Assembly (NCBI RefSeq): GCF_008329435.1
Contig: NZ_NPKN01000003.1
Span: 124,001-188,000 of the forward strand
DNA length: 64,000 nt
Direction of reading: 5' to 3'
From: Rhodanobacter sp. T12-5
Lineage (GTDB): Bacteria; Pseudomonadota; Gammaproteobacteria; Xanthomonadales; Rhodanobacteraceae
Made by a program: the position numbers and the translations under genes. The number at the start of each line of letters is the position of its first letter. Positions within the stretch are counted from its first letter, which is position 1. This document shows, one piece after another, positions 20,697-28,785 of this stretch. Below the pieces are notes generated by a model. The model saw only the letters and a list, made by a program, of their open reading frames with translations, did no database searches and was not told the origin of the DNA.

Positions 20697-20727
20697 GCTC
20701 CCTCGGGGAGGGTTGGGGAGGGGTAAA
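20697..20727. repeat. Short copy of the CCCTC/GGGAGGG intergenic repeat family
   Basis: The stretch gctccctcggggagggttgg continues into ggagggg. It resembles the right part of the larger elements at 30385-30491 and 55750-55890 and lies directly between holA and the nadD start, where its G-rich end may double as the nadD ribosome binding site. Confidence 0.5.
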
Positions 20728-20731
20728 GCTC

Positions 20732-21379
20732 TTGCCACACACCACAAACAAGCCCCTGGCCCTCTTCGGCGGCACCTTCGACCCGGTGCACCTCGGCCAC
20801 CTCAGCGTGGCGTGGGAAGCAGCCGAACTGCTCGACGCCGAAGTGCGCCTGCTGCCGGCCAGCGTGCCGCCGCATCGCGAGGCACCGGTCGCTTCGGCAG
20901 CGCAGCGCGTGGCGATCCTGCGCACCGCGTTGCAAGGCCAGTCGCGGCTCACGCTGGACACGCGCGAGCTGGATCGGGCGGGGCCGTCCTGGACCATCGA
21001 TACCTTGCACGAATTGCGTGCGGAGCAGGGTGAACGCCCGTTGGTGCTGCTGCTTGGTGCCGACGCGTTTGCGGGCCTTGCCACGTGGCATCGCTGGCAT
21101 GAGTTGTTCGACGTGGCACACATCGGCGTGCTGAGTCGGCCAGGCGTCTCCGCGCGCTTGCCCGATGAACTGGAACGCGAAGTGGCCGATCGTCGCGTGG
21201 CCGAAGCTTCCGACCTGCGCGCGCTACCCGCCGGCAAAGTCATCGAGCTGGCCGTGACACCGCTGGAAATCTCCGCCACCCGCGTCCGCGAATTGCTCGC
21301 CGCCGGACGCGATCCACGCTACCTGTTGCCGGCGGGGTTGTTCGACGATCCCGCGCTGCTGGCGCCTTACCGGCGTTAA
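20732..21379 (+). CDS. nadD: Nicotinate-nucleotide adenylyltransferase
   Basis: A 215-residue enzyme that makes nicotinate adenine dinucleotide from nicotinate mononucleotide and ATP in NAD synthesis. The nucleotidyltransferase motif GGTFDPVHLGHL (with the HxGH histidines) and the C-terminal ISATRVRELLAAGRD motif are intact. No ATG lies near the family start, so a TTG start is used; GGGGAGGGG lies about twelve bases upstream. It ends the leuS cluster. In many gammaproteobacteria rsfS follows directly, but here it is 8.5 kb away. Confidence 0.95.
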   Translation: MPHTTNKPLALFGGTFDPVHLGHLSVAWEAAELLDAEVRLLPASVPPHREAPVASAAQRVAILRTALQGQSRLTLDTRELDRAGPSWTIDTLHELRAEQGERPLVLLLGADAFAGLATWHRWHELFDVAHIGVLSRPGVSARLPDELEREVADRRVAEASDLRALPAGKVIELAVTPLEISATRVRELLAAGRDPRYLLPAGLFDDPALLAPYRR

Positions 21380-21488
21380 GCCGCAACCGCCCAGACTTGT
21401 TGGCGCCGCCGGCGCGACCGCGCCGCGCTGTCGAACGCGCCAGCGAAGCGAAGCCGCTAGACAGTGCCGGCGCGCGGCACACCGGATA

Positions 21489-23363
21489 TCAGGGCGCTGC
21501 CAGTTGCGCCGTCACGTCGTTGATCGAATCACGGATGCGCTTGCTGAATACCGAATCCTCGTGATGAATCAGCAGCAGTCGCTCGGTGGCGCGGGTCATC
21601 GCCACGTAGAGCAGGCGTGCCTCATCGGCTTCGGACTGGCCTTCTTTGGGCAGGCCGCCGATGCCGGGGATGATCACGAACGGAAACTCCAGGCCCTTGC
21701 TGGAATGCATGGTCACCAGCTTGACGCTGTCCTCGACCACGAACAGGGTCTGCTTGCCGGCGTTGTCGGCGAGGCGGCTGGGAATGTCCAGGTGCTTGAG
21801 TACCTCGTGCAGCTTCTCGCCTTCCCACTGGTTGCGGTAGATCACCGCCATGTCGGACCAGGGGCGGCCATGTGCGTGCTCGTCGCGGAGGCGGGCGATC
21901 AGCACGTCCATCTGCGCGCGGGCGGTGTCGGTACGCACCAGCTCGGGCACGGCGCCGCGGCGGCCGGCGCTTTCCGGCGCGATCAGCGGCACGCCGTCGC
22001 CGTCCGCCTCGTCGCTGCGCGAAGCCAGCAGGTCCTGCGCGAAGACGCGCGCGACCGAGAGGATTTCCAGCGTGTTGCGGTAGTTGAGCTTGAGGATGGT
22101 GGTGCGACCCTGGGCTTGCACGCCGAGGCTTTTCCAGCTGATCTTGCGGCGGTCCGGGTTGCCGTAGATGTTCTGCGCGTCGTCGTACAGCACCAGCAGC
22201 GAATTGGTGGCCGGGTCGATCATCTGCACGATCAGCTTGTACCAGTCCGGCTCGAAGTCGTGACCCTCGTCGACCAGCACGGCGCCGTATTGGGCGCGCG
22301 GGATCTGCCCGCGATCGACGCCCGAGATCACCGCCGGCGGCAACGCCTCGACGAAGGCTTTGCCACTGCCTGGCGGCAGCGGCTCGTTGTAGGCCACCAG
22401 CATCTTCCGGCACCACTTGTGGAAGTTGTAGACCTGCACTTTTTCGCCGAGACCGCGCTCGCCAATCAGTTGTTCCAGCCGCGCGGCCAGCGTCTTGTTG
22501 TAGCAGAGCACCAGGATCGGCTTGGACATCTCGCGCGCCAGTTGCATCGCACGGAAGCCCAGGATCATCGTCTTGCCCGAACCGGCGACGCCGTGGATGA
22601 TCCGGTGCTCGTCGCCGATCGAGCGGGCGAGTTGTTCCTGCTGCGCATCCATTACCTTGATCAGGTCGGGGATCTCCAGCGGCCGCACCGCGGCGTCGGT
22701 GGGGCCGAACAGGCCGAACTGGCCGCTGCCGGCTTCCACGCGCAACTCCGGGAACAGGTGCCAGCGTACGCGGTCGATCTGGGGCAGGGTCAGCGCCACC
22801 GGATACACCTGCGGGAACATCGCCCACAGCCGTTCCTGGAACGCCTCGGCCTCGACCGTCTCGTACAACTCGTCGCGACAGATCACCAGATGCTCGGGCA
22901 ACACCTCGCCCAGCGCGCCCTCGTCGAACTGCTTGCGGGTGATGTTGGCCAGCACCACGCCCCAGCCCCACGGCATGATCAACTTGCCGGCGTAGCGCGA
23001 ACCATCCGGGTGGCGTAGCGCCGGGTCGCGCTCCAGCACCACGCCGATCTCCAGCGCGTACGCGCGCGCCTGCAACAGCGGGTTGTTCTCCTTCACGAGG
23101 CCGCGCTCGGTGACCAGGGTGAACTGGGTGCTGTCGGCATGGCGAATGGTGTCGGCCTTCCAGTCCTTCACCTCCAGCACCAGCAGGCCGCGACGCGGAT
23201 GGAAAACGACGAAGTCCGGATGGCGCTGTTTCAGCCCGACCGGCACGTCGTACCACAGCAGGTAGTCGTCTTCGAGCTTCTGCTCCAGCCGCTCGGAAAC
23301 GCGCTTCTCGCCGCCGGTCATGCGCGGCAGGCAGCTGTTGCGGGTCGGAACAAGCGTAGCCAT
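21489..23363 (-). CDS. NERD-domain UvrD/Rep-type DNA helicase
   Basis: A 624-residue protein. The N-terminal 110 residues are a NERD domain (PDFVVFHPRRGLLVLEVKDWKAD), a nuclease-related fold with the D...ExK pattern. A superfamily 1 helicase follows: Walker A is GVAGSGKTMI near residue 265, Walker B is VLVDEGHDFE (DEGH in place of the more usual DEQD), and the C-terminal motif LVTMHSSKGLEFPFVIIPGI plus YVAMTRATERL is intact. The ATG at 23363 is preferred over the TTG seven codons earlier. Such proteins are suspected DNA repair or nucleic-acid processing enzymes, sometimes found in defence loci; nothing beside it supports a defence system here. The gene begins the accessory block between nadD and rsfS. 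Confidence 0.9.
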   Translation of the reverse strand: MATLVPTRNSCLPRMTGGEKRVSERLEQKLEDDYLLWYDVPVGLKQRHPDFVVFHPRRGLLVLEVKDWKADTIRHADSTQFTLVTERGLVKENNPLLQARAYALEIGVVLERDPALRHPDGSRYAGKLIMPWGWGVVLANITRKQFDEGALGEVLPEHLVICRDELYETVEAEAFQERLWAMFPQVYPVALTLPQIDRVRWHLFPELRVEAGSGQFGLFGPTDAAVRPLEIPDLIKVMDAQQEQLARSIGDEHRIIHGVAGSGKTMILGFRAMQLAREMSKPILVLCYNKTLAARLEQLIGERGLGEKVQVYNFHKWCRKMLVAYNEPLPPGSGKAFVEALPPAVISGVDRGQIPRAQYGAVLVDEGHDFEPDWYKLIVQMIDPATNSLLVLYDDAQNIYGNPDRRKISWKSLGVQAQGRTTILKLNYRNTLEILSVARVFAQDLLASRSDEADGDGVPLIAPESAGRRGAVPELVRTDTARAQMDVLIARLRDEHAHGRPWSDMAVIYRNQWEGEKLHEVLKHLDIPSRLADNAGKQTLFVVEDSVKLVTMHSSKGLEFPFVIIPGIGGLPKEGQSEADEARLLYVAMTRATERLLLIHHEDSVFSKRIRDSINDVTAQLAAP

Positions 23364-23537
23364 CCGGCGTCCAATGAGTTTCAATCCGTGAAAGTAGCGA
23401 AACGCGGCGGCCTGTCAACGCTTATAGTTTCATCGGATCAGGCCGATACTCGGCAGCAGGCCGGCCCGGAGCAAGCCGGGCGGGCCAAAGGAGTGATGCA
23501 GCGGCAAGCCGCCTGTCGAGCCAGCCACAGGGAGTGA

Positions 23538-24734
23538 ATGGGACCCATGCACATCGAAACCCTATCGTTGATCAGTGCACTGCAATCGCTGGCGTTGGCC
23601 GCGATGATGTGGGCGGGTACCCGGAGCCGGCCGGGGCGCGCGCACACCGGTCTGTTGCTGCGCGCCGCGGCGCTGGCGGTCGAATCTCTGGGCTGGGGCG
23701 CGCTGGCCCTGCAGGCATGGCTGTCGCCGGCGCAGATGCTGCTCGGCGGCAACGCCTTCAACCTGATCGCCCAGGGCATGGGCGTGATTGCCCTGCGCAT
23801 GTTGCTCGGCGAGCCGTTGCGCTGGCGGTTGGTGGTGGCGATCGGCGTCCTTGGCTATCTGGGCGTGGCATGGTTCGGATTGATCGACCCGGACTATCGT
23901 TCGCGCGTGCTGTGGGGCTCGGTCGCGATCATCGCCAACATCCTGCTGCAGGTGCAGGCGCTGGTTGCAGGCCGTTCGCGGGCACGCACGGTGCTGCTGG
24001 TGACATGCACGATGTCGGCACTGCTGGTGATCTGGCGTTGTGGGCAATTGTGGCTTGGCTCCAGCGTGCTCGGTGGACTTACCGAGCCCAGCGCGATCAA
24101 CTACTTCTACATATTGTTTGCCGGCATGCAGCCACTGTTCGCCAGCGTCGCCTTCCTGCTGCTCTACAACGAGATCCTGCAGCGCGAACTGCATCTGCTG
24201 GCGCGGCTGGATCCCTTGACGGGGGTGAACAATCGCCTTGCGCTGACCGAGGCTGCGGGCCGCCTGATGCGCGGGGCGGGGCGGCGGGGGAAGCCGGTGG
24301 GCGTGCTGCTGCTCGATGCCGACCATTTCAAGAGCGTCAACGACCGCTTTGGCCATGCGGTGGGCGACAAGGCCTTGCGTGAACTGGTATCGAACATTCG
24401 CGCCAAGCTGCGCGCCAACGATGTGATCGGGCGGATCGGGGGCGAGGAGTTCGTGGTACTGGTGCCGGACACCACGCTGCAGGACGCCCTGGCGCTTGGT
24501 GAACGCATCCGGGCGACGGTGGAGTGCACCCCGCTGCTGGTTGACGGGCAAACCCTGCAGCTCACCACGTCCATCGGCGCGACCGTGGCGGCACTCGACG
24601 AAGGCGATTTCGCCGCGGTGCTGCGGCGAGCCGATGCGGCGTTGTATGCCGCCAAGCGCGCCGGCCGCAACCAGGTAGTGGTGGCGTCCGACAACGGGTC
24701 CGGATGCGAATCCGGGGCGATGCTGTCGGCCTGA
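23538..24734 (+). CDS. Membrane-bound diguanylate cyclase (GGDEF)
   Basis: A 398-residue protein. Residues 1-205 carry about six hydrophobic helices without a recognisable sensor motif. A GGDEF domain follows with DPLTGVNNR at its start and an intact active site GGEEF (RIGGEEFVVLVPD), so c-di-GMP synthesis is expected. An inhibitory I-site RxxD (RAND) lies exactly five residues before GGEEF, suggesting product feedback. GGGAG lies about seven bases before the chosen ATG; a second ATG three codons on is possible. The leader of about 150 bases contains two GC-rich hairpins but no riboswitch I can recognise. Confidence 0.93.
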   Translation: MGPMHIETLSLISALQSLALAAMMWAGTRSRPGRAHTGLLLRAAALAVESLGWGALALQAWLSPAQMLLGGNAFNLIAQGMGVIALRMLLGEPLRWRLVVAIGVLGYLGVAWFGLIDPDYRSRVLWGSVAIIANILLQVQALVAGRSRARTVLLVTCTMSALLVIWRCGQLWLGSSVLGGLTEPSAINYFYILFAGMQPLFASVAFLLLYNEILQRELHLLARLDPLTGVNNRLALTEAAGRLMRGAGRRGKPVGVLLLDADHFKSVNDRFGHAVGDKALRELVSNIRAKLRANDVIGRIGGEEFVVLVPDTTLQDALALGERIRATVECTPLLVDGQTLQLTTSIGATVAALDEGDFAAVLRRADAALYAAKRAGRNQVVVASDNGSGCESGAMLSA

Positions 24735-24769
24735 GCGGCCTCGGGTGTGCAGGTGGCCGATGCAGCGGA

Positions 24770-25735
24770 TCAGCGCAAGCCGGGATCGGCCGGCTTCCAG
24801 TCGAGCAACTGCCCGGGCGACCTGTCCATCCTTAGGCACGCGCGACTGGCGATGCCATCTTTGAGTGCAGCGCGAAACATCGGTGCGATCGACCACAGCG
24901 CATGCGCCGCCAGTTTTGCCTGGCGCTGTTGCCGCGACGTCCGGCCGAGCAGCCGGGTTGCCCAGTCCGGCAACAGCGCGGCACCGGCGTGCAGAAACAG
25001 ATCGCGCGACAAGCCGGCGACGGGCACCGGCAGGCGTACCTGCGAGAGCAGGTCGAGCACGACGCGCGAGCGCTCTGTAAAAGCCAGTTCGGGCTGGATG
25101 CGGCGGAAGTACTCGGCGACCTCGCGCTCGCACGCCGGCACGTTCCTGGCGCCGAGCGCCTCGGCAATTCGCCGCACTTCGTCGTAATAGCGATCGGCGG
25201 CGCCGGGCGGCAGCGCGACATGGCTGTAGCGGCGGTAGCCCTGCAGGAAACTGCAGGCCTCGGTGACGTGCACCCAGGCCAGCAGTTGCGGATCGTCGGC
25301 GGCATACGGACGTCCATCTTCGCCGTACCCGGTGATGTGCGTGTGGATCTGCCGGACATGTTCGATCAGCGCCTCGGCCCGTGCCCGCGGCGCGTAGGTG
25401 GTGCCGCCGACGAACGCCGTGGTGCGCCGCAGCCGGCCGACCAGGTCGCCGCGGAAATTGGAGTGGTCCCACACGCCGGCCAGCGCCAGCGGGTGCAAGG
25501 TCTGCAGCGTCAGCGCCGCCAGGCCGCCGGCCAGCATGCCGGGAAAATCCGAGTGCACGCGCCACGTCGCGCTGTCAGGCCCGAACAGGCCGGGATCGCC
25601 ATGCGGGTGGTCGTAGTCGAGGCTGCCGCTGTCGGCGCGAGGGAACGCGTGCAGCACCCAATGCCGGATCGCGCCGCGCAACGGGCTGAGCGGTTCGCGG
25701 GCGATTCGGGCGAGGAAACTCGGTGCAGATGGCAT
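24770..25735 (-). CDS. MpaB/DUF2236 family oxygenase-like protein
   Basis: A 321-residue protein of the DUF2236 (MpaB-like, latex-clearing-protein-related) family, predicted b-type heme oxygenases. Family features are the central FPGMLAGGLAALTLQTLHPLAL region, GGTTYAPRARAEALIEHVRQIH, where the histidine is the likely heme ligand, and WVHVTEACSFLQGY. The start at 25735 skips 25 upstream in-frame codons with no family character. It is convergent with the diguanylate cyclase gene, 35 bases away. The substrate is unknown. Confidence 0.88.
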   Translation of the reverse strand: MPSAPSFLARIAREPLSPLRGAIRHWVLHAFPRADSGSLDYDHPHGDPGLFGPDSATWRVHSDFPGMLAGGLAALTLQTLHPLALAGVWDHSNFRGDLVGRLRRTTAFVGGTTYAPRARAEALIEHVRQIHTHITGYGEDGRPYAADDPQLLAWVHVTEACSFLQGYRRYSHVALPPGAADRYYDEVRRIAEALGARNVPACEREVAEYFRRIQPELAFTERSRVVLDLLSQVRLPVPVAGLSRDLFLHAGAALLPDWATRLLGRTSRQQRQAKLAAHALWSIAPMFRAALKDGIASRACLRMDRSPGQLLDWKPADPGLR

Positions 25736-25909
25736 GCCGCCATTGTAGTCGGACGGCACCTCCGCACAGGCCCGCTTGCAGCGGGCCGACGGATTCACGC
25801 GTCCAACCACGCAGGGTGGGCATTGTCCGCCGGCTTTCGCGTGGTGCCTTGGAGCAGAGCGGCGGGCAGTGCCTTCCCTGCGAAATCGGAAGGCGCTAAC
25901 GCGAGGCAG

Positions 25910-26338
25910 TCAACTTTCCAGGCTGGCATCCAGGGTAATGGTGGCCTTCAGTACCTTGGAAACCGGGCAGCCGAGTTTGGTCGCCTGGGCGATCTTCTCG
26001 AACGCTGCCGCCTCGACACCCGGCACTTTCGCCTTGCAGGTGAGATGCACCGCGGTGATCGAGAAGCCGTCGCCATCCTTGTCGAGCGTGACCACCGCAC
26101 TGGTATCGATGCTGTCGGCGGTGAGCCCGGCATTGCCCAGTTCGAGCGAGAGCGCCATCGAGTAGCAGCCGGCATGTGCGGCGGCGATCAGTTCCTCCGG
26201 ATTGGTGCCGGGGCCGTCCTCGAAGCGGGACTTGAAGCCGTACGGCGCGTCGCACAGCACGCCGGTTTCCGTGGATATCGTGCCCTGGCCCTCCTTGATG
26301 CTGCCGGACCAATGGGCGGATGCGGATTTCTTCGGCAT
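25910..26338 (-). CDS. osmC: OsmC family peroxiredoxin-like protein
   Basis: A 142-residue protein of the OsmC family, which reduces organic hydroperoxides using two cysteines. Both are visible: one in [11 protein letters not shown] and one in [11 protein letters not shown]. The N-terminus [20 protein letters not shown] is close to that of classic OsmC (KKGQAHWEGD-like). GGAGC lies about nine bases before the ATG. It stands alone on this strand; an oxidative or osmotic stress role follows from the family. Confidence 0.93.
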   Translation of the reverse strand: MPKKSASAHWSGSIKEGQGTISTETGVLCDAPYGFKSRFEDGPGTNPEELIAAAHAGCYSMALSLELGNAGLTADSIDTSAVVTLDKDGDGFSITAVHLTCKAKVPGVEAAAFEKIAQATKLGCPVSKVLKATITLDASLES

Positions 26339-26486
26339 GGAATGCTCCTGCTGCAGGTTGACGGGACAAGCGCGCACTATGCCGATCGTTTCATTCACAG
26401 GACGCGAATGCTTCGCCGGCCGGATTTCACACCGGCTATCCGTGCAGATCGTATGCTCGCCGAACCATCTTTCCCTTCGGGGCCGC

Positions 26487-26762
26487 ATGCCGCCTGTCAT
26501 TCAGCACGATCGCACCGCCCATCGCTTCCACACCCGGGTGGACGGTATCGAGGGCGTGCTCGATTACACCCTCGGTGCCGGCGTGATGACGATCACCCAC
26601 ACCGCGGTGCCGTCTGCCATCGGCGGCCGCGGTATCGCCGCTGCGCTGACCCGGGCCGCGATGGCGGCGGCGCGCGCCGAAGCCTGGAAGGTGGTGCCGG
26701 CGTGTTCGTACGCCGCCCGGTGGATGCAGCGGCATCCGGAATACCACGACCTGCTCGCCTGA
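26487..26762 (+). CDS. Small GCN5-related N-acetyltransferase (YjdJ/Gtn type)
   Basis: A 91-residue single-domain acetyltransferase of the small class (acetyltransf_CG). The acetyl-CoA-binding region reads [20 protein letters not shown] and the C-terminus [22 protein letters not shown] is the class hallmark. The start is set at the ATG before PPVIQHD, since the upstream frame runs antisense to osmC. The acceptor molecule is unknown. Confidence 0.88.
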   Translation: MPPVIQHDRTAHRFHTRVDGIEGVLDYTLGAGVMTITHTAVPSAIGGRGIAAALTRAAMAAARAEAWKVVPACSYAARWMQRHPEYHDLLA

Positions 26763-26834
26763 GAGGTTGTGAGTTTTCCAATCTCTCAGTCCGGCCAGGG
26801 CGAAGGCATGCCTACATGCGCCGGACTCGCGATA

Positions 26835-26863
26835 GAACAAAACCACAGGAAGTGGTTTTGTTC
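26835..26863 (+). terminator. Perfect 12-bp inverted repeat, likely terminator
   Basis: The arms gaacaaaaccac and gtggttttgttc pair perfectly around a five-base loop and the right arm is T-rich. It lies 73 bases after the GNAT gene and before the DUF1345 gene. It could end the GNAT transcript on the plus strand; the symmetry also allows use in the other direction. Confidence 0.65.
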
Positions 26864-26989
26864 ACAAGCTCCGAGGCGCCGCTATGATCGGCGCATGGCC
26901 GGCGATGGCGCTGCGTCCGCGGAGGTTGCCTTGATCCACTGGTTCGATTCATCCGCGCTCCTGGGCGTGCGCCGCCAGCCGAGGTGCGC

Positions 26990-27676
26990 ATGAACAAGTC
27001 ATCGCCTCCGGCGACCGGCGCGAAAAGACGGGGATGGCATCCCTGGCATTTCGTGAAAGGCCGCCCGTGGATGATCATGTCGCTGGCCATCTTCGTGGTG
27101 GTGGTCGCCGCGTTGTTGGGCGGCGGGATGCACCCGGCCAACGCGGTACTGATCGGATTCGACCTGGCCGCGGTGGTATTCCTGGGCATTCTCGCGCACC
27201 TGTTCAGCAAGGCCACGCCGACCAACATGCGTGCCCAGGCCCAGGCGATCGACACGGGCCGCTGGGGCGTGCTGTGGGGTGGCGTGGTGTTGTCGGCGGT
27301 GGTGCTGGGCGCGCTGGCCAACGAGCTGAATGCGGCGAAGAGTGGCGGGATCCTGGCGTTGGGCGTTGGTGTGCTGAGCGTGATCCTGAGCTGGCTGTTC
27401 CTCAACGTGATGTTCGCGATCCACTACGCGCACGGCTACTACGGTGACTTCGGCGACCAGCACACCGGCTTGGAATTTCCCGACACGCCCAAACCCGACT
27501 ACTGGGATTTCGTGTATTTCTCGATCGTGATCGGCATGACCTTCCAGGTTTCCGACGTGCAGATAACCAGCAATTACCTGCGCCGCGTGGTGCTGCTGCA
27601 CAGCGTGATCGCGTTTTTCTTCAACGTGTTCATCATCGCGATCACGGTGAACATCGTGGCCGGGCAGGGCGGCTAG
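26990..27676 (+). CDS. DUF1345 family membrane protein
   Basis: A 228-residue integral membrane protein with five or so transmembrane helices. The family-typical segment DYWDFVYFSIVIGMTFQVSDVQITS is present near residue 165, along with HYAHGYYGDF. GAGG lies seven bases before the ATG; an in-frame GTG two codons earlier is less likely. DUF1345 proteins have no established function. It stands alone before the MXKDX/DoxX pair. Confidence 0.88.
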   Translation: MNKSSPPATGAKRRGWHPWHFVKGRPWMIMSLAIFVVVVAALLGGGMHPANAVLIGFDLAAVVFLGILAHLFSKATPTNMRAQAQAIDTGRWGVLWGGVVLSAVVLGALANELNAAKSGGILALGVGVLSVILSWLFLNVMFAIHYAHGYYGDFGDQHTGLEFPDTPKPDYWDFVYFSIVIGMTFQVSDVQITSNYLRRVVLLHSVIAFFFNVFIIAITVNIVAGQGG

Positions 27677-27707
27677 CGGCTTCGCGTTGGCCCGGGTTGG
27701 CGCCGAT

Positions 27708-27733
27708 GTAACTTCCGGCAGGTGTACGGCGAA
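27708..27733 (+). promoter_or_regulatory. Candidate ECF sigma factor promoter, GTAACT-N16-CGAA
   Basis: GTAACT at 27708-27713 and CGAA at 27730-27733 are separated by exactly 16 bases, and the ATG of the MXKDX gene follows 55 bases later. This layout matches the GTAAC(C)-N16-CGAA pattern that I recall for the stress-responsive ECF factor SigF of Caulobacter. It does not resemble a housekeeping promoter. Confidence 0.5.
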
Positions 27734-27787
27734 TGAGGGATGGAGACGGCATGACTGTCTCCACCCCTCTTCTCGCCAGGACTTCCC

Positions 27788-28123
27788 ATGAACGTTCGCC
27801 TTGCCACACTGCTCGCCGCCGCCATGACCTTCGGTTTGGCCGCTACCACCTCGTTCGCGCAGGACGCGATGGCCGCCGGTTCCAGCCATGCGATGTCGCG
27901 CGATGCGATGCAGAAAGACTCCATGAAGCACGATTCGATGAAGCACGACGCCATGAAAAGCGACTCCATGCAGCGTGGCTCGATGAAGTCCAACTCGATG
28001 AAGCATGACTCGATGAAGGGCCATTCGATGAAGCATGACGCCATGAAAATGGATTCGATGAAGCAAGACGCCATGAAAGACGATTCGATGAAGAAAGACG
28101 GCGCGATGGACGCTGGCCACTAA
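27788..28123 (+). CDS. Pentapeptide MXKDX repeat protein, secreted
   Basis: A 111-residue protein with a signal peptide (MNVRLATLLAAAMTFGLA, cleavage near TTSFAQ) followed by about 15 consecutive five-residue units of the form S/A-M-K-x-D, such as DSMKH, DAMKS and DSMKK. This matches the TIGR family of pentapeptide MXKDX repeat proteins, whose function is not established. The mature part is very rich in Met, Lys, Asp and His and would be charged and unstructured; binding of metal or another ligand through Met and His is a guess. AGGA lies nine bases before the ATG. It precedes doxX, and a candidate ECF promoter lies upstream. Confidence 0.9.
   Translation: MNVRLATLLAAAMTFGLAATTSFAQDAMAAGSSHAMSRDAMQKDSMKHDSMKHDAMKSDSMQRGSMKSNSMKHDSMKGHSMKHDAMKMDSMKQDAMKDDSMKKDGAMDAGH
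27890..28110 (+). repeat. 15-bp tandem repeats inside the MXKDX gene
   Basis: Units of 15 bases such as gatgaagcacgattc recur about 15 times with point changes. They encode the five-residue repeats, so copy number is expected to vary between strains. Confidence 0.85.
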
Positions 28124-28134
28124 ATGCCTCCTGT

Positions 28135-28160
28135 GCGGGAGAGCCGCATGGCTCTCCCGC
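28135..28160 (+). other. Strong hairpin between the MXKDX and doxX genes
   Basis: The arms gcgggagagcc and ggctctcccgc pair perfectly over 11 bases around a four-base loop. No T run follows. It starts 12 bases after the MXKDX stop and ends 30 bases before the doxX ATG, so it may be a processing or stability element setting different amounts of the two proteins. Confidence 0.7.
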
Positions 28161-28189
28161 GCGCACCATTTCAGAGTCAGGAGAGCATC

Positions 28190-28663
28190 ATGCGCATATC
28201 GGCGCGCACGTCGTTCTGGTCCGATTGGGCAGCGCTGCCGCTGCGGCTGGTGATCGGGTTCGGTTTCATGGCGCACGGCTGGGCAAAATTCAGCCGCGGC
28301 CCGGACAAGTTCGCGGACCTGCTGCACTGGATCGGGGTGCCGCTGCCGCACGTCACCGCCTGGATAGTCACGCTGCTGGAGCTTTCGACCGGGCTGGCAA
28401 TGTTCGTGGGCGCCTTCGTCATGCTCATCAGCATTCCGATGGCCGCCATCCTGCTGGTGGCGATATTCACGGTGCACCTGCCGTACGGCTTCAGTTCGGT
28501 CAACACGATCGGTCTGACCGCCAACGGGCCGCAATTCGGTCCGCCCGGGTTCGAGGTCAACCTGCTCTATCTCGGTGGCTTGCTGATGCTGGCGATGGGT
28601 ACGGGCGCCGGCGCGCTGTCGGTGGATCGCCTGCGCCGACGCAGGCATGACGCGGCCGGTTGA
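28190..28663 (+). CDS. DoxX family membrane protein
   Basis: A 157-residue protein with four hydrophobic helices of the DoxX family. The family pattern LRLVIGFGFMAHGWAKF and a second block VTLLELSTGLAMFVGAFV are clear. AGGAGA lies eight bases before the ATG. The gene follows the MXKDX repeat gene with only a hairpin between them, so the two are probably one transcript. DoxX-like proteins are linked to oxidative stress in some bacteria; here that is an inference from family and from the candidate ECF promoter. Confidence 0.9.
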   Translation: MRISARTSFWSDWAALPLRLVIGFGFMAHGWAKFSRGPDKFADLLHWIGVPLPHVTAWIVTLLELSTGLAMFVGAFVMLISIPMAAILLVAIFTVHLPYGFSSVNTIGLTANGPQFGPPGFEVNLLYLGGLLMLAMGTGAGALSVDRLRRRRHDAAG

Positions 28664-28785
28664 ACGTCATCGGTGTTCGACTGTCATCGTGACGGCATGC
28701 GGCCATGCCGCTTGTTGCCACGGGTTTATCTCCATCCAGTCCACCGCGCATACTTGATCGCCCATTTATCGAACAGGTACCGCGC

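Noticed and set aside
23440-23530. Possible c-di-GMP riboswitch before the GGDEF gene
   Set aside because: The conserved GEMM core bases are not present; kept only as a weak structural finding.
24770-25810. Longer start for the MpaB-like gene
   Set aside because: The extra 25 codons carry no family character and the ATG at 25735 matches the family N-terminus better.
26930-26965. ggttcgattc resembling a tRNA T-arm
   Set aside because: No acceptor stem, anticodon arm or D-arm can be folded around it.
27890-28110. Regular 15-base repeats considered as a CRISPR-like array
   Set aside because: They are in frame, without spacers, and encode the MXKDX pentapeptides.
26999-28648. 549-codon open frame antisense to DUF1345, MXKDX and DoxX genes
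   Set aside because: It crosses three real genes; its His/Met-rich repeats are simply the complement of the MXKDX tandem repeats.
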